NCBI RefSeq assembly: GCF_047496725.1
Contig: NC_132985.1
Location: forward strand, 781,001-845,000
Reading direction: 5' to 3'
Length of the DNA: 64,000 nucleotides
DNA from: Anoplolepis gracilipes
Lineage: Eukaryota; Arthropoda; Insecta; Hymenoptera; Formicidae
Shown here: positions 36,085-49,425 of the stretch, in pieces
Position numbering within the stretch: position 1 is the stretch's first letter
Layout: the number at the start of each line of letters is the position of its first letter
The notes under the pieces: generated by a model
What the model saw: the letters and a program-made list of their open reading frames with translations, nothing else
Databases searched by the model: none
What the model was told of the DNA's origin: nothing
Program-made: the position numbers and the translations under genes

Positions 36085-37832
36085 TGTTACATGGTCAAAT
36101 CTTGACTGTAATCAAATTCGCGAGTACATTCGAAATAAAATTAATAAAACATACTTGCATATATATTTTTTTCACACATAATTTTTTGTATCAGAAAAAC
36201 TTTATCTTTCTTAACTTTATTTTTTCACAATTTCAAGGAGAGTGCAAATTTGCAAATTTATTAGTTCAAATTAGTTCAAATGAAACAATCTTTATTCAAA
36301 TGTATGCAATTGTCAAGTTAGTACATTTCGCGACATATGTTATTTTGCTTCATTACAAATATGTATGTACATATTACATATACTCAAAAATTATATGCTT
36401 AATTAAAAGATCGTATAAAATAACTGCATAAAACTTAGCAAAATAAAGAGTGTCATGATTGATAAATGAAGATTTATAATAGCAGGTTTATAGCAAATTT
36501 TCCCTGTTGCGTGATATAAACATGATATACATTGAAAAAATGCTTAATAAGATTATAAGTGGACCATGTAAACGAAACTTCCACATAATTAATGCCTCGA
36601 GTGCAGCAAAATTACTGATCGTAACATGGTTTCACCACTTTGTACATACAGTGTTCTCGAAATATGTTTAATAATAGCTTTTAAAGTTGATTTTTTCTTG
36701 CAATTTTAGTACAAAATAATTTAATATTTCAATTTGAAGGTTTTAATAATTAATTAATGTTCATTTAATTAAGATCTAAACTAAATATTTTTAAATATTT
36801 AATACGCATTGTACACATTGTAACAGAGGAATTATCAGCATTTTTTAAAATTATCAGTATGTCTTAATTGATAATAAATTAGCATTTATATTACTTATTT
36901 ATTTTTCTAAAATTTCTTCATAAACTTTTCTATATTTATAAAAAATAAAATTTTTAAAATGTGATTAATTACTTTCTATTTTTTTTTTCAACATTTAAAA
37001 AGTGGAAACTTTTCTATCGTTTAGAAGTGGAATTTTTCTCAAATAAATTGTTCAACTAAACAGATCCCATCATATAAATTAACTACGTTTCTCGATACAC
37101 CCTGTATGCCAACGATAGTACGAGTGAATACGTAAATCGTATCTAACGCGCAAATTGCTATCTAGTCCCCTTTTAAGCACTCCAGTTCCATTTAAAGCCC
37201 CATAGGCGCTTTCTATCGGAAACGCGTGAATTTACATTAAGCCGCCATGAATGCGAGTAATAGTAAATCTCTGTAAAACGACAGAAAGCATCGCACGCGT
37301 GTATTGTGTGTGTACCGGGAATAATCGATCTGCGTACCACCATAATTTCTCTCTCTGCCGTCTTTTTGGCACGCGCCGCTTTTAGGATCCCTCGCTGGTA
37401 TCTCACGGGGCTTTCTAGTTTAAAGTTACTGTACTGCCGCGGAATAAACACCGGTTCGAGAAAACCACTCCACGTCACGCTCTAAACCGCTGTAAACCAC
37501 GGAGGCGTCTGTCGCATTATCGATTGTTGTGCAGAACGCCAAGAGAGCTGCGCGCATCGTTTGAACTTTCTTACGGGGATTTAATTCGACTAAATTCAAG
37601 AGAGAGGGGAGATCTTTTTTTGTAATTGCAACAATTGTGCACGTATATTTCTCGCGCGGAAGGTATATCTGTAAAAATTTAATTTTAATGGCAAATGATT
37701 GGACAAGTTTCAGGATGAATTTTAATTAATAAAAATTTCGATAATTATCGTCGTTTATCACAATTTTCTAACAACATTGGAGAGCTTTAACTCAAAAATA
37801 TTAGGACAAGACAGGTACAAAAATAAGACTCT
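36085..37832. other. Spacer between tRNA-Lys and tRNA-Asp
   Basis: AT-rich non-coding DNA with a CpG-rich patch at 37080-37600. The minus-strand frame there (37173-37478) has no recognisable similarity. Nothing else can be supported. Confidence 0.5.
37819..37823 (-). terminator. RNA polymerase III terminator of tRNA-Asp
   Basis: TTTTT on the minus strand, 9 bases beyond the tRNA 3' end. Confidence 0.7.
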
Positions 37833-37904
37833 CTCCCCGACGGGGAATCGAACCCCGGTCTCCCGCGTGACAGGCGGGGATACTAACCACTATACTATCG
37901 AGGA
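37833..37904 (-). tRNA. tRNA-Asp (anticodon GTC)
   Basis: A 72-nt intronless tRNA reading TCCTCGATAGTATAGTGG on the minus strand. The anticodon loop CCTGTCACG gives GTC. The acceptor stem pairs TCCTCGA with TCGGGGA (one wobble pair), with discriminator G. The T-arm contains GGGGTTCGATTCCCC. It decodes GAC and GAU and all helices look intact. Confidence 0.97.
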
Positions 37905-38695
37905 TTTCTTGAGGGAGGATTTCTACTATCTGTACTAACAAAAGGACAAATAATTTCGTAAAAACTATAATGTATAAAATTATTTTATAATTACTTTAAA
38001 AAGTTTTAATACATGAAGAAGCATTAGTATACAGAATATTCTAGAAACTTCAACTTAATTTTATTAGGAGATTTTACAACTCATTTAAAATCAATTTCGT
38101 AATTATTATACAGTTGATTGTTAATTATATTAAGTTATGATTCAATTTATATCAAGTTATGGTTCTGAAATTATAGCAATCAACAATAGCAATTAATTTA
38201 TAAATTTAATATTAAATTATTGTATTTATAATTGATATTTATATGTATAATAACTGTTATATTATATAAATATATATGTGCTAATATGCAATGCGGATTC
38301 AATTATGTAAGAATTAAATAAGATTTTAACAAGATACATAAAATTATAAAGATTGTATTATGCATTCCTTTTTTATTCATATATATATCGACGCAAGACG
38401 CAATCTATATCATATATATATTATACATTGCACTTATATAAAATAATTTTATATGTTATAGTTTTTTATATATTAGTTTTCTTTGATTTTTATAATAATG
38501 TAAAATATATATTTACTAACATATATCATTCACGATTTATAATTTCTTGTATTTCGAATTCGGAAGTGAACAGCTGATTTATTTCATTAAAATAAACGCA
38601 AAAATAATATTTAACCTGTATAATAATAATTTATTATTTATTATTATATTAATATGCAAAATTTTGCGCGAATCTCGTAGAACAAAAAAAGGAAT
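37905..38695. other. Spacer between tRNA-Asp and tRNA-Ser
   Basis: Very AT-rich non-coding DNA, about 790 bp, with TATATA runs. No gene is visible. Confidence 0.6.
38684..38690 (-). terminator. RNA polymerase III terminator of tRNA-Ser
   Basis: A seven-T run on the minus strand, 5 bases after the tRNA 3' end. Confidence 0.75.
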
Positions 38696-38777
38696 CGACG
38701 AGGATGGGATTCGAACCCACGCGTGCAGAGCACATTGGATTAGCAGTCCAACGCCTTAACCACTCGGCCACCTCGTC
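38696..38777 (-). tRNA. tRNA-Ser (anticodon GCT)
   Basis: An 82-nt type II tRNA reading GACGAGGTGGCCGAGTGG on the minus strand. The anticodon loop GACTGCTAATC gives GCT. The long variable arm (TGTGCTCTGCACG) is typical of tRNA-Ser. The acceptor stem pairs GACGAGG with CCTCGTC, and the discriminator is G. It decodes AGC and AGU, and no intron or disrupted helix is seen. Confidence 0.97.
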
Positions 38778-41700
38778 TTGCTGTGGATTTTTGTTTCAAT
38801 ATACAGACCATAATTCGTCCCGAACATTTATTTATTATATATAACATTTTATTGTAAAATTATTATAAAATAATATAAAATAATTATTATATTAAATTTT
38901 ATCATTTTAAATAATTTATAAAAATTAAACTTAAAAGTTATATAGTTTTATAATTAATATGCTATTATAAAAAAATTTAATCATTTTTGTTGCAGTATCG
39001 CATAATAATTTCATGTAATTTCTCTAATTAAAAATTGTTAGAATTGTGTATATCAAGTTAAATTACATGTTCGTAACATGTTGACAACTTTTAATCATAC
39101 TTGCATATTTTATCAATCACCATAAGTCACTGTTCGCTTATCTGATTGGCGAAAGAATAAATATGATAAATGATGCTTACTCTTTTCGACAGCACGTGTC
39201 GATAAATTGAGAGAAACAACTGTGGCTAGCATAACAAGTTACTTAACCATGATTACCGGTGGCCGTGTGGCTACGATTAAGCTGAAACTTTTATTACAAA
39301 AGTTTTGACCGATTTCAGGCGGATAAACACAGACCTGATACGCGTGCAGATTACTATACGTGTGCTGACATAAAATTACAGCGATAAATTTGCCCTTACG
39401 ATAAACAATACAGGTAGAAACTGGCAGATTCCAATTTAAATTCCAGATCTTAAGGGAAAAGAGATTTATAAAGTCATAATTATTTTTTCACGTAGTCTAT
39501 TGCATAAGTTAAACGAATATAATTTAACTAGTTAAAGTTCAACGCTTTTATTTGTATCGTAAATGTAAGATTATTATTTTTTCTTTATGAAAAAGAGACG
39601 AGAAAGAATGGCTATATGTGAATATCCATGAAATAATTCCTAGTTGACGACAAATGATGTATGATTAAATTTGATGAAGATATGATTGGACACATGGCCG
39701 TAAAGATGAAAGCAGAGAAGAGACTACCGTTTCCAATCAATTAACGTCAGTATAATCGTCTTGTCTATAGAACTCACGAGGGTACACAGGAAAACGGTTC
39801 GGAACCGTAATCGTATCAGTGTCAGTGCATTCGCCGTCGAATTGAATTGCGATTAGTTCAAATTGATAAATCAATTATATATATCGCTTGTCATCTGCAG
39901 TTCGCAACATGACCGAATCTGTTACGATTCGCGATAAAAAACAATATCAAAATTTCAATGCAGATTTATATTTTTATTTATTTGCATTTTTATAAGCATT
40001 TCTTTATATGTATTTTTAAAAGACAAAACGTTTGCAAATATTCTAATTTTAAAGTAGATATAGTAGCTTGTATCTATTTACGCGCGCGCACGTGTGTGTG
40101 TGTGTGTGTGTGTTTAAATTGTTCAAACGTTGTATCATTTCTTATACCGGAAAAAAGATAATAAAATTATAATTAAATAACATTAAATTATATTTTACTT
40201 TTTTATATTATTCTTTCTTTGTTCAATCTAATCAAGATAGAAAAAAATAAACAATTTTCTTATGCGATAAAAACTAACTGTATTTTGTAACTAACTATAC
40301 TTATTTAAATATAATATTTTATATCATATTGTATTAAAAATATAATTGCAATGTTAATCCTGATTTCAAAATTATGTTTTTCAAGATGCATGCTTTATTT
40401 TCAAATTTTTGTGCAGAAACGCATTCGGCAGGAAATGTAAGATAATTGGAGACTTAAGGCGATTACGAACAAACTAATTTTTTGATCTCGATATTATTAA
40501 AGGAACGCTGAAACGAAACTTGTCTGCTGAAATCAAACATTGAGACAATCTATGCTCGAAATAAATTACGACGAAGTACAAACACTAAATTAATCAAGAT
40601 CGGACCGGGGCAAAAATCAATATACCAGGTTGTCAGTAATTTCTAAATCAATCATCGTCGCGTACTTTGCTGCATCCGCGACTAATTCGGACGTAACCTG
40701 ACTCTCATCTGGTTTTGCGATTCGAGTCAACGATGCTATTATCGATTTCCGATTCAGGAAGTGTGCGCGTCATCGACGATATCACGCGCGAGTGTGTTCG
40801 ACGATGGTTCGCTTCAACCGCTATTATTGATCTAAATTACTTAAATAATGGATGTCAAAAAAGTTATTCATATTTTGCACAAAAATTTTTCAAAATTCTA
40901 AATAAATATATAAAGAGTCTTATTTTTATTTCAAATTTGCGTGGGTTTTCATCAAAACCTATCTCGTTATCTCGCCGAATTTCTTGCTGAAATTCAGGAT
41001 TCTGAAATTCCACGGGTGACAGGTATTCGTCAAAGCATGCACGTGTGATGAGACTTATGCGGCACCGTATGACAACAGTGTCGACGCGATTAATTCAAGC
41101 CACGAAACGACACAGGAACGGGACATATATTACCCACGGGACATCCTCGTCCGCGGAGAGAGCGCAGGTGCGTTTCTCTAATTCTACGTCGCGCAAGATG
41201 CAGCATGAATAATGCAGCCGCGTATTATCGCGACGAAAAGGTGCCTCTCGCGCGAAAGCCGCGAAGTGCCACTTAACGCGAGTCGAACGTCAATGCAAAC
41301 ATGCCTAAATAACTGCGCACATGTATGCGCCTGGCACGTAAAATACAGGGTCGAGCATGCACTAAACCAAATGAGCAAAAACGATCGCTTCGAATCTCAA
41401 TTTTACGACGATCCCTTTCTATCAAAATTACTTATCTTCTTTTCATCGAAATTGAACTGTACGCAATTAATTCGCCGGTCGATTAGCAAGTTCCGATCCG
41501 AGAAGACGCTTGAAACGGCAGCTGCTTTTTCATAGTAGTCGAACAACGAGATGGATTGATAAATTTTGACTGAATATTTCATGAATACTTGCACTCGAAA
41601 ATGTTTTATACCGACCAATTTGAATTTTAACGAGGCACATTTTTTTTTTTTTTTAGGATATTAATCGACATTTAAGATTCACGTTTACATCGATGTATTA

Positions 41701-44700
41701 ATCGATTTTACGTCTAAATTTAATACCTCTACTCAAAAGTGGCAAGTATCTAACAAATTTAAAAAAGTAGAAAAAATCATAAATAATAATATTTAATATC
41801 TTTATCTGCGCGACGCCGGTCTCGGTATTCATTTTTAAAATATAAAAAAATTTTTATACTTAAAAAAAGATTTGCTTCTCAAAAATAATAAAAATTTATA
41901 TCTGATATAGCAGCAAATCAATACATTTGATTTAAAATAATTACGATGCTTCAATGCAGACAGAAGTAAATCGCGCTCGGTTATAATTTTGTCTATAAGA
42001 CAGCAATATATAATACATATATATACATGTTTCCTCGTATTATAAGAGCGTGATACATTCAACAACGTATGTCACATCTCACTCTTCGATAGGGTGATAT
42101 TCGCGCTATCGAAACGCTCGCGCCAGCTGTCTCGTCTCGGCGTAATCCGAGAGCGATGGTATCGCGATAATTGCACGGTGCTCGAATAAACAGATTCGCG
42201 CCGTGAATGCCTTATAAGGCACGGGGCTTTTAAATATACGGGGCTGTGTTATATATGCATACGTCGCACGAGATATCTGTGGTCGATCGAACCACTCGCG
42301 ATTGGTCAATCGCGCCGTGAAACCAACCGGCTCTGAGAGACACGTCCAACATGTCTCTCGGTTTCGGATGTTGCGTAATTGAAACCGCGGAGAGAGATAT
42401 CGGATAAAATTTTACCGGCGAGATTCATTCTCTGCTGTCACGCTGTCAAAAGAGACGTCACGTCGGCTCGAAACTCGAACATTGTCCGCACCATCGATCT
42501 TCGACGACGCAGCAGATCGAATGTTCGCTCATTTATCTCCTGTTAATAAACAGAGAGAAGACTGTGCGCGAATCGTTACAATTTATCAGGCGCAATAAAG
42601 ATATAGATGCGAATCTTTTTGATTATAAATACACTTCATTATAATTAAGTTGGTACTTGAGACATTTCGTCAGCGTAATAATATCCCATTTATTTTACAC
42701 GCGAAATAAATTATTTGAAATCCGGATAAAAAAACATCGCTCACGATCGCTTATGATGAATATAGATGACAGATAAAATTATGAAATATATTAAGGATCG
42801 GCAAATATAAATATATTTATATGATAATACTGTCAATTAATATAATTATGGTACTATTATTTTATCATTTCATATGATGGGATATTATTATATTATTTTC
42901 TAGACAAATATTATCAAGATATATGTTTCACTGTAATAAATAATAGACTACATTAGAAGCTAAATCACACAAGCTAAATCATGATATGTTTGCAACGTTT
43001 TCAATCTATAATCTCTCTGTGCACGAACGTCTCGATTCACGTATTGTATTCATTCGATTATAATGTACAATATATAGTCCAACTATTTTACATTTGAAAT
43101 CGCAGACGGTTCGTGTCCATTTACGCCGCGCGCGCCTGCACCTTTCGAATAGCGTAGGAGAGAATTATTTCCATGTATGCGCAGCGGATGCACATCTCCA
43201 TGGAAATTCGCCCATTTCTACGGAGTTGTAAATTCTATAGTCCATAAAGAGCGAACGCGCCCGATTGAACGACTAGGAATTTATCTGGGAATACCAACGC
43301 GCGATCTACGCGCAAATATCTCGCCATAGATTCGGTTTCGCCTTTTTCCTCCTCGATTCTTCCTGAGAAATTTTTAAGCGGGTTTAGGCGAATAGAATAT
43401 GAAACGTGAAAATTCTGCGCGAATAAAAGTCTGTACAAACAAGCTTAGCTTTAAATTAATTTCGAGCGAATTTTACTTTCACAGAAACTTTATTCGATGA
43501 CTCATTAAGTGTTACGTACGCGAGATATTTATTGCCACAAATAATGATTTCGAGTAATTTTTGCAAAAATAGTATATATTAAATCGAAGAATCTATTATT
43601 GAAAGCCTCACATATATTGCAATTATATGTACCATATCGCACGTATATCTACGTATGATTCTGCAATTTTCAACAACCAAGAAAATATTCTTCTCTAGTT
43701 CGAGTTTCATCTCGACCGAGAGTACCGTCTTTTCCGCAATTTAGCAATTCCTCGATAAATCTAATCGAGGTTTTGCGTGGGATGTTGCGATGGCGATCGC
43801 CTCCTCTTCCTGCCTTCGTTATCATGTCGTGGGGTGCACAATGCGCGATTATTATTCTCTCCTTGTATTACCATACGATCGTTAATGTTAATGAACCCTG
43901 CTATTACGCTGACACTAATTGCGCACTATCGTGACCACGTTTGGCACGGATGCGGGGGTAAATCATCGCGAATGAGACTCTAGTTGATGAAGCATCAGTA
44001 TCTCGCGCGGCGTAACCGAAATTCAATATTTTTATTTTGTTAATTAACAAGTAAGTATACGATGCAGGAATCAATTTCCGCCAGTCACTTTCCAATCTTA
44101 CTGCATCATAAATCTATCTTGCGGTGAAAGATATATTTTCGCGATCATCGATCTATAAATCCAACATCTGATATCTAAATTATCTCGAATCGTAATTACC
44201 GCTCATCTCATACACGTTGAGGAATATTATCAATGATATTGGGAATTATACACATCAGGAAATCACGTTTTACAAGTAATGGCGGTGAAAGCAAAAGATG
44301 TAGAAAAATGTGCGCAACATGTGCACATCTGATAGATTTTCCGGCAAAATTATGCGCACAATTTTGTGTCAAATGATTTCTTGAATTGATGATTCCTTTG
44401 AGAAAGTCTGACTCAAAGTATTTCTAACGATGCCTAAGACACCTGCGCTTGCGACAAGACGGAGAGATGGATGTATCTTGTTAAGGATACTTTCACTATT
44501 AAGTCGCAACGTGCACCACGCGAATCAACGAATGCATTCTCGAGGACACCCAAGTTTCGCACGTCGTAAGATTACTGGCGCCAACGACGGCCAGTGTCTC
44601 CGTTGAATAAGGTCAACTGCGATATTATACATTGATTAATGCTCCGGTCAATCTCGAGGAATGCGAAGCTAGATCGTACAGCTTGGTCAATATCCATTTA

Positions 44701-45190
44701 TCCATTACGATAAACACGAGTATCGTTTATTCGCCTGGGGATACGTCAAACATAAGTTACACGAACATTGTGCAAGAATTATACTGTCGATTCAATTTTA
44801 GAAATGAATTCTAAAAGAATCTAGATATCTGAAAATTTTTTCAAGAAAGAAATTATCTAATTTCTTTAAAGTTTGGTAATTGATTTTTTTGGAAAATATT
44901 GTTAGTTAAAAAAAAGACAAAGATTATCATTTTAAAAATTATAATTTAATTATAATTCTCTATCCAAAAAATAACCAGAAAAAATTTATTCAACAATTGC
45001 ATTAAAAAATAATGTAGATTGTAATTTACATCTAAAAGGTCACATTTCCGATTCGTTGTCAGTTATAAAATATATCCCCCCGTAATGTTGTAAATTACAC
45101 GATGCATGTATATGCGTTAAAATATAATGTCGCATAAATTACTTCGTTAAACGTATGTGCGCAAGAGAATGCGAATGTACAGCAAAGTGA

Positions 45191-45269
<79 letters not shown>

Positions 45270-47764
45270 GAAGCGCGGGAGGACGAGAATGGCGAAACTC
45301 AAGTGACAAAGTAAGCGCCATAACTGTCGACCTTGCTTCTTGCCACGGCGCCTAAAAGCAGATTAAGTCCCCGAAAGTGCACTTACATAAGTTCCCGCTT
45401 GTATTCGAGACGGATGAGAGTGATGTAAACGCACAGCGGGACATTTCGTACAATGGTGACGAAAGTAACGGAATTCCGCGCGCGCGTATACATGTTCGTA
45501 AATTAAAGTTCACGACTCGAGAGTTTAATCTTGATCGATCGAAACCGAGCTCTCAGAGACACATGCTAAAGAAGAGAAAAAGAAAAAAGAGAAAAAGCGA
45601 AGTATTAAAAAGAGATATTTAAATATGAAATATCCAGTCCGTGAATTAAAAAATGGCAGAAAGAGAGAGAGAGAGACTGCTATCGTCTTTTTTCTCGCAA
45701 ATATCGCGTAATATCTCAATATTATGGGTTAAAAAATATATGAAATAAAAATGCTGAAACTGGAAATGATGAGATTTAATATAAATTATTAAGCATAATA
45801 ACCGATTTAATATAAATAACAGGTAAATCTTTAATTTTGCGCGCAAGCTCGCTTGGAATATGTTGCACATTTGAGTTACACGATTGAGTTTCGAAAGAGG
45901 GAATTTTTGAAAACATAGACGAGTAAATTTTTAGCGAAATAAATAAAAAATATATTGTGAATAAGTGTGTCACGTTGGTGTTATAAATTACATGAATTTT
46001 GCGTAGCAAATTAATAAAATCCTCGATGTATAAAATCCATGTTAAATACATTACCATGTAATACGAAAATCACTTTAAACCCAAAATCCTATTTAAAATT
46101 ATGTATTTCACGCATTCGCATTACATCATACATACGTTTAACGCGCAAAATGCTCAACTATACTTAATTTGAAAAAAAAAAAATAAAACTTTACCACTTC
46201 AAGATTCAGCATCTTAATTCATTTTTCAGATAAAATCGTCGAGAATTTAAGCGTAAATTATAGCCCATCAATTTTTTCTTCAATTTATCTATAAAATTAA
46301 ATCCAGATCACAAACTCGATTTTTCGCAGCGCGATATCTGATCATATTTACGATCGTGCCGATGCATGCTCCGTTTTTATTTCCGTACTGATGCAAATGA
46401 CGCGAAACGCCACGCAGTTACATCGTACGGTATTTTAACGCACGATCGCGCTATACATATCGAGTTTCAACAACCCGGTTCGCGAATTATACAATAAATC
46501 CAGCGTAAAACCGCGAAAGCGGGTGCATCACGCGTGTAACGTAAATTTCGCACGTGCGCCTTTTTTTTTACGTCCTTTTATCATCGAATAATTATTAACC
46601 ATAATAACCGATGGCCTGAAAGCCATTTGACAAAAATATACGCACTGTAGACATTTGTTCGATATTAATTTGAGAGCCGGACTCGCATCGTCGCTAATTA
46701 CAACAATCTCCTCGCGAAATTTAAGCGAGATGTACCGTTAAAAGAATCTTAATTACGTTCGATCAATCGCGTATATAATCGCGTATTATTGTCGTCGTAA
46801 AGTCGCTTAAGTAATTGCAGCTGTCAAGTAGGAATATTTGCGAAAACCTTGAGCATTCAAGCTGTTTGGTATCAACAACTTTTGACTAATAAAACTTAAA
46901 ATCTTCAATGTATGGGGTGTCTTAGAATATTTGATTTTAACGAGAGATTCAAATTCGAAAAGAATCTTTTTCTCGAAATAAAATTTCTACAAAGAGATTA
47001 CTTATTTATTTATTATTCACGTTTCTAACATAGTTATACTGATACGTATGAAATGTAACGTAACGTAAAAAAAATGTTCTATAAGTTGCTGCGACCGGTT
47101 CTAGAATTTTTGGGTTTTGACGAAGCAAGAAACGTATCACCGCTCAACACTTGACGCCGATCGGCCGAGTCCGATAACACACTTATCACCACCGATGGAG
47201 TGCACTGAACCACGACGCATGACTAGTCGTGTTAAATAATGACAAGTAACCGCGCGTAATAAAAAAAAAAACGCGAGACGGGACGAGAAATCCAACCTTC
47301 TTATCGTATACGATCGCGGAATTTCTCGTTTTGCACAGTTAGCGACACGAGAGCTGATGAAGTTTCGCAGAAAATTGATTACAGATTACTTATGTGCATG
47401 AATTCACATCTCGTCTATCCCCTTACGAGGATATGTCTGTTTAATGTGCACGCGATAATATTTAATATGTTACAAGTTAAATTTTTCAATTAAACTTTAA
47501 AAATATTTAACCTAGTTCGATACCGCAGACGACTTTTATTTATTTTTCAATTTTAATATAGTGATAATAATATTCAGTGAACAAAATTTTCTTTCCCTCT
47601 TCTGATTTTATACAGTGAATAATTTTCAATCTATTACGCATTAATATATATTTGATTATTTGCAAATTTTTAATTTATATTGAATAAATTATATATTGAA
47701 TAAAATTGTTGGCAGGTACTCGTTTATGGATCAACATGTATTATAAATGCATTCAACAACTCAC
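38778..47764. other. Long non-coding stretch downstream of the tRNA cluster
   Basis: No protein gene is recognised in 9 kb. Contents include a TG run (about 40090-40112), poly-T near 41640-41654, a long GA tract (45194-45266) and CpG-rich patches at about 39230-39400, 40680-40820, 41030-41540, 42070-42560, 43090-43400, 43690-44000, 44440-44730, 45290-45560, 46320-46580 and 47080-47370. Frames in the patches are short (at most 107 codons) and without similarity that I can name. A stretch like this could be an intron or an intergenic regulatory region; the sequence alone does not decide. Confidence 0.5.
45194..45266. repeat. (GA)n microsatellite
   Basis: Pure GA tract of about 73 bp; the Ser-Leu frame on the opposite strand is its artefact. 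Confidence 0.95.
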
Positions 47765-47828
47765 CAGTCGATGTATCGCCTCCGCTCCTCCCTTTGCCTA
47801 TTTGTTGCTGGCTGCTCCTTCGTGCCAT
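47765..47828 (-). CDS. Candidate first coding exon, partial (weak)
   Basis: On the minus strand an ATG at 47828 opens 21 codons (MARRSSQQQIGKGRSGGDTS plus Thr) that run into a consensus donor, CTG followed by GTGAGT, at 47765/47764. An in-frame TAA lies 9 bases upstream of the ATG, so this would be a true start. The peptide is basic, Gln/Ser/Gly-rich and coding-like in composition. Upstream lies a CpG-rich 500-bp region with an Inr-like TCAGTG near 48340, which could be a promoter with its 5' UTR. I could not identify a matching acceptor exon to the left, and the protein is not recognised. Confidence 0.28.
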
Positions 47829-48500
47829 CCAAGATGATTATCCACCAAGATCCACGCTGCGATTGCTCGCGATCGCACACACAATACTGAATAATCCATC
47901 AATAACGATCGCCCGTTATTTTATACGGCACTCCCGGACATTGTACAGACACCGTACGCACTTGAACTTGCGAAAGTAAATGACACGAGAAATCACACGC
48001 GCTTCCCCGGTTTATCGAAATCAACATCTTTCGGCAAACACCGGTAAAAAGTTGATATACATTGTCTGTCAAATCTATGGCCCTCAATATACACCCTGAC
48101 TGTCACAGAACTGCGCACTGATAAAACTCGCAAGAATATTTGACGCTACTATTGTCTCCACAATAACGTCACGTGTATTGCGCGTCCAGTCGTACGGGTG
48201 ACGTACGCGCACATAGGTTAGTTTACGCCGGTTCACGCCGATTACGAAGGTCGATCAACTTCGTGTGATCTGATTTACATTACAGACGATCGTCCGTTAT
48301 TCAATACGACACTCCCGACACTCGTACACGCACTGAATTCACCATCAATGTGCAAACGACGCGAAAAATCACACAGCTGTCGCGGCTCGATCGCGACTCG
48401 ACCGCGACCCCACGCGAGTAATATGATACAACTGAAGATGCACGCGAGTAATCACCGATCACGTGACCTCGGAATGTCCCTCGCCGACCTCTATAACCAC
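47829..48500. promoter_or_regulatory. Possible CpG-rich promoter region with duplicated segment (weak)
   Basis: CpG-rich sequence containing two diverged direct copies of about 90 bp: ACGATCGCCCGTTATTTTAT at 47906 and ACGATCGTCCGTTATTCAAT at 48285, both followed by a CACTCCCG block and, further on, a GAAATCACAC or AAAATCACAC block. On the minus strand the second copy contains TCAGTGCGTGTACG, resembling an arthropod initiator. If the 47.8-kb exon is real, this is its likely promoter and 5' leader. Confidence 0.25.
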
Positions 48501-49250
48501 AAAAGCGAAAACTCATCGTCAGTTATGCGTCTCATTAAATAATTTCGAAAGAATAAATAAATAGGAAGTATTATAACGGATATTATTTGTATCTATTATG
48601 AAAGCGTGTAGGAAGCTTCGCACAATATAATTATATCGAAAAAACAATGCGCTTATCTGTAATGACTTTGTGGAAAAGTAGAAAGTATTGCGTTTTAATC
48701 GCGATTATATAAAACAAGTGTAAATATTCTTTCTACTTCTACTTGAAATATACAAATTACGTTTCAAATAAATCGCAATTATATAAAACATATTTATTCA
48801 CCAAAGAAATGAATAATTACAAATTAAATAAGAAAATCGACGAGACGCGTAGTACGCAACACGATCGCGACTATTCCGTTTTAAATAAACGCAATGCGAG
48901 AAACGATTCGCTAATTTCGATCGCTTTGTTACACGAGGAATGTGAGAGGCACTTGCATGATTTTGTAGAGACTACGAAATTGAGACAAGTCTTACTAATA
49001 AAACGATGAGAGTTCCGACGACGAGACCATCTTACCGCGACGCTGGAGTCGATTAGACTGACGCGAAATTAGACTACGTATTGCCCTATATATTGCGTGT
49101 ATGTGTGTGTGTGTGTGTGTACGCTTCGGAGCGCCGGTGTCGCAGAAAAACCGAGGCTCACCTTGAGCTATTATTTTATTTACATCGAGCGATTCCAAAA
49201 TCGTCGCTTTTTTTTTCGTTGCCAATATATAATGTATATCTCTCGCGACT
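48501..49250. other. Non-coding stretch left of the hAT-type MITE
   Basis: AT-rich with a TG run near 49095-49120. The 88-codon frame at 48743-49009 has no similarity I can name. Nothing else can be supported. Confidence 0.5.
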
Positions 49251-49258
49251 GTCTCGTT
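49251..49258. repeat. Left 8-bp target-site duplication
   Basis: GTCTCGTT, repeated exactly at 49418-49425 after the element. Confidence 0.88.
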
Positions 49259-49417
49259 CAGTGGCGTAGCCAGACTTAGGTTTTGGGGGGGGGAGGGGGC
49301 TAAAAATATTTCTATGGCTGGAATTCATAGACTTTTCTCAAGAAAAGTCACTGAGACTTGAAATCCTTGGGGGGGGGGGGGGGGGAGGGCTATAGCCCTC
49401 CCCTGGCTACGCCACTG
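49259..49417. mobile_element. hAT-type MITE, 159 bp
   Basis: Perfect terminal inverted repeats CAGTGGCGTAGCCAG and CTGGCTACGCCACTG, flanked by identical 8-bp direct repeats. The CAGTGGCG-type end and 8-bp target duplication are typical of hAT non-autonomous elements. The interior has a G-rich run with a single A near 49285-49300, a second run of about 16 G at 49369-49385, and a 22-bp perfect palindrome centred at 49392/49393 (GGGGAGGGCTA and its inverse). No coding capacity. The intact target duplication and terminal repeats suggest a fairly young insertion. Confidence 0.9.
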
Positions 49418-49425
49418 GTCTCGTT
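49418..49425. repeat. Right 8-bp target-site duplication
   Basis: GTCTCGTT, identical to 49251-49258. Confidence 0.88.
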
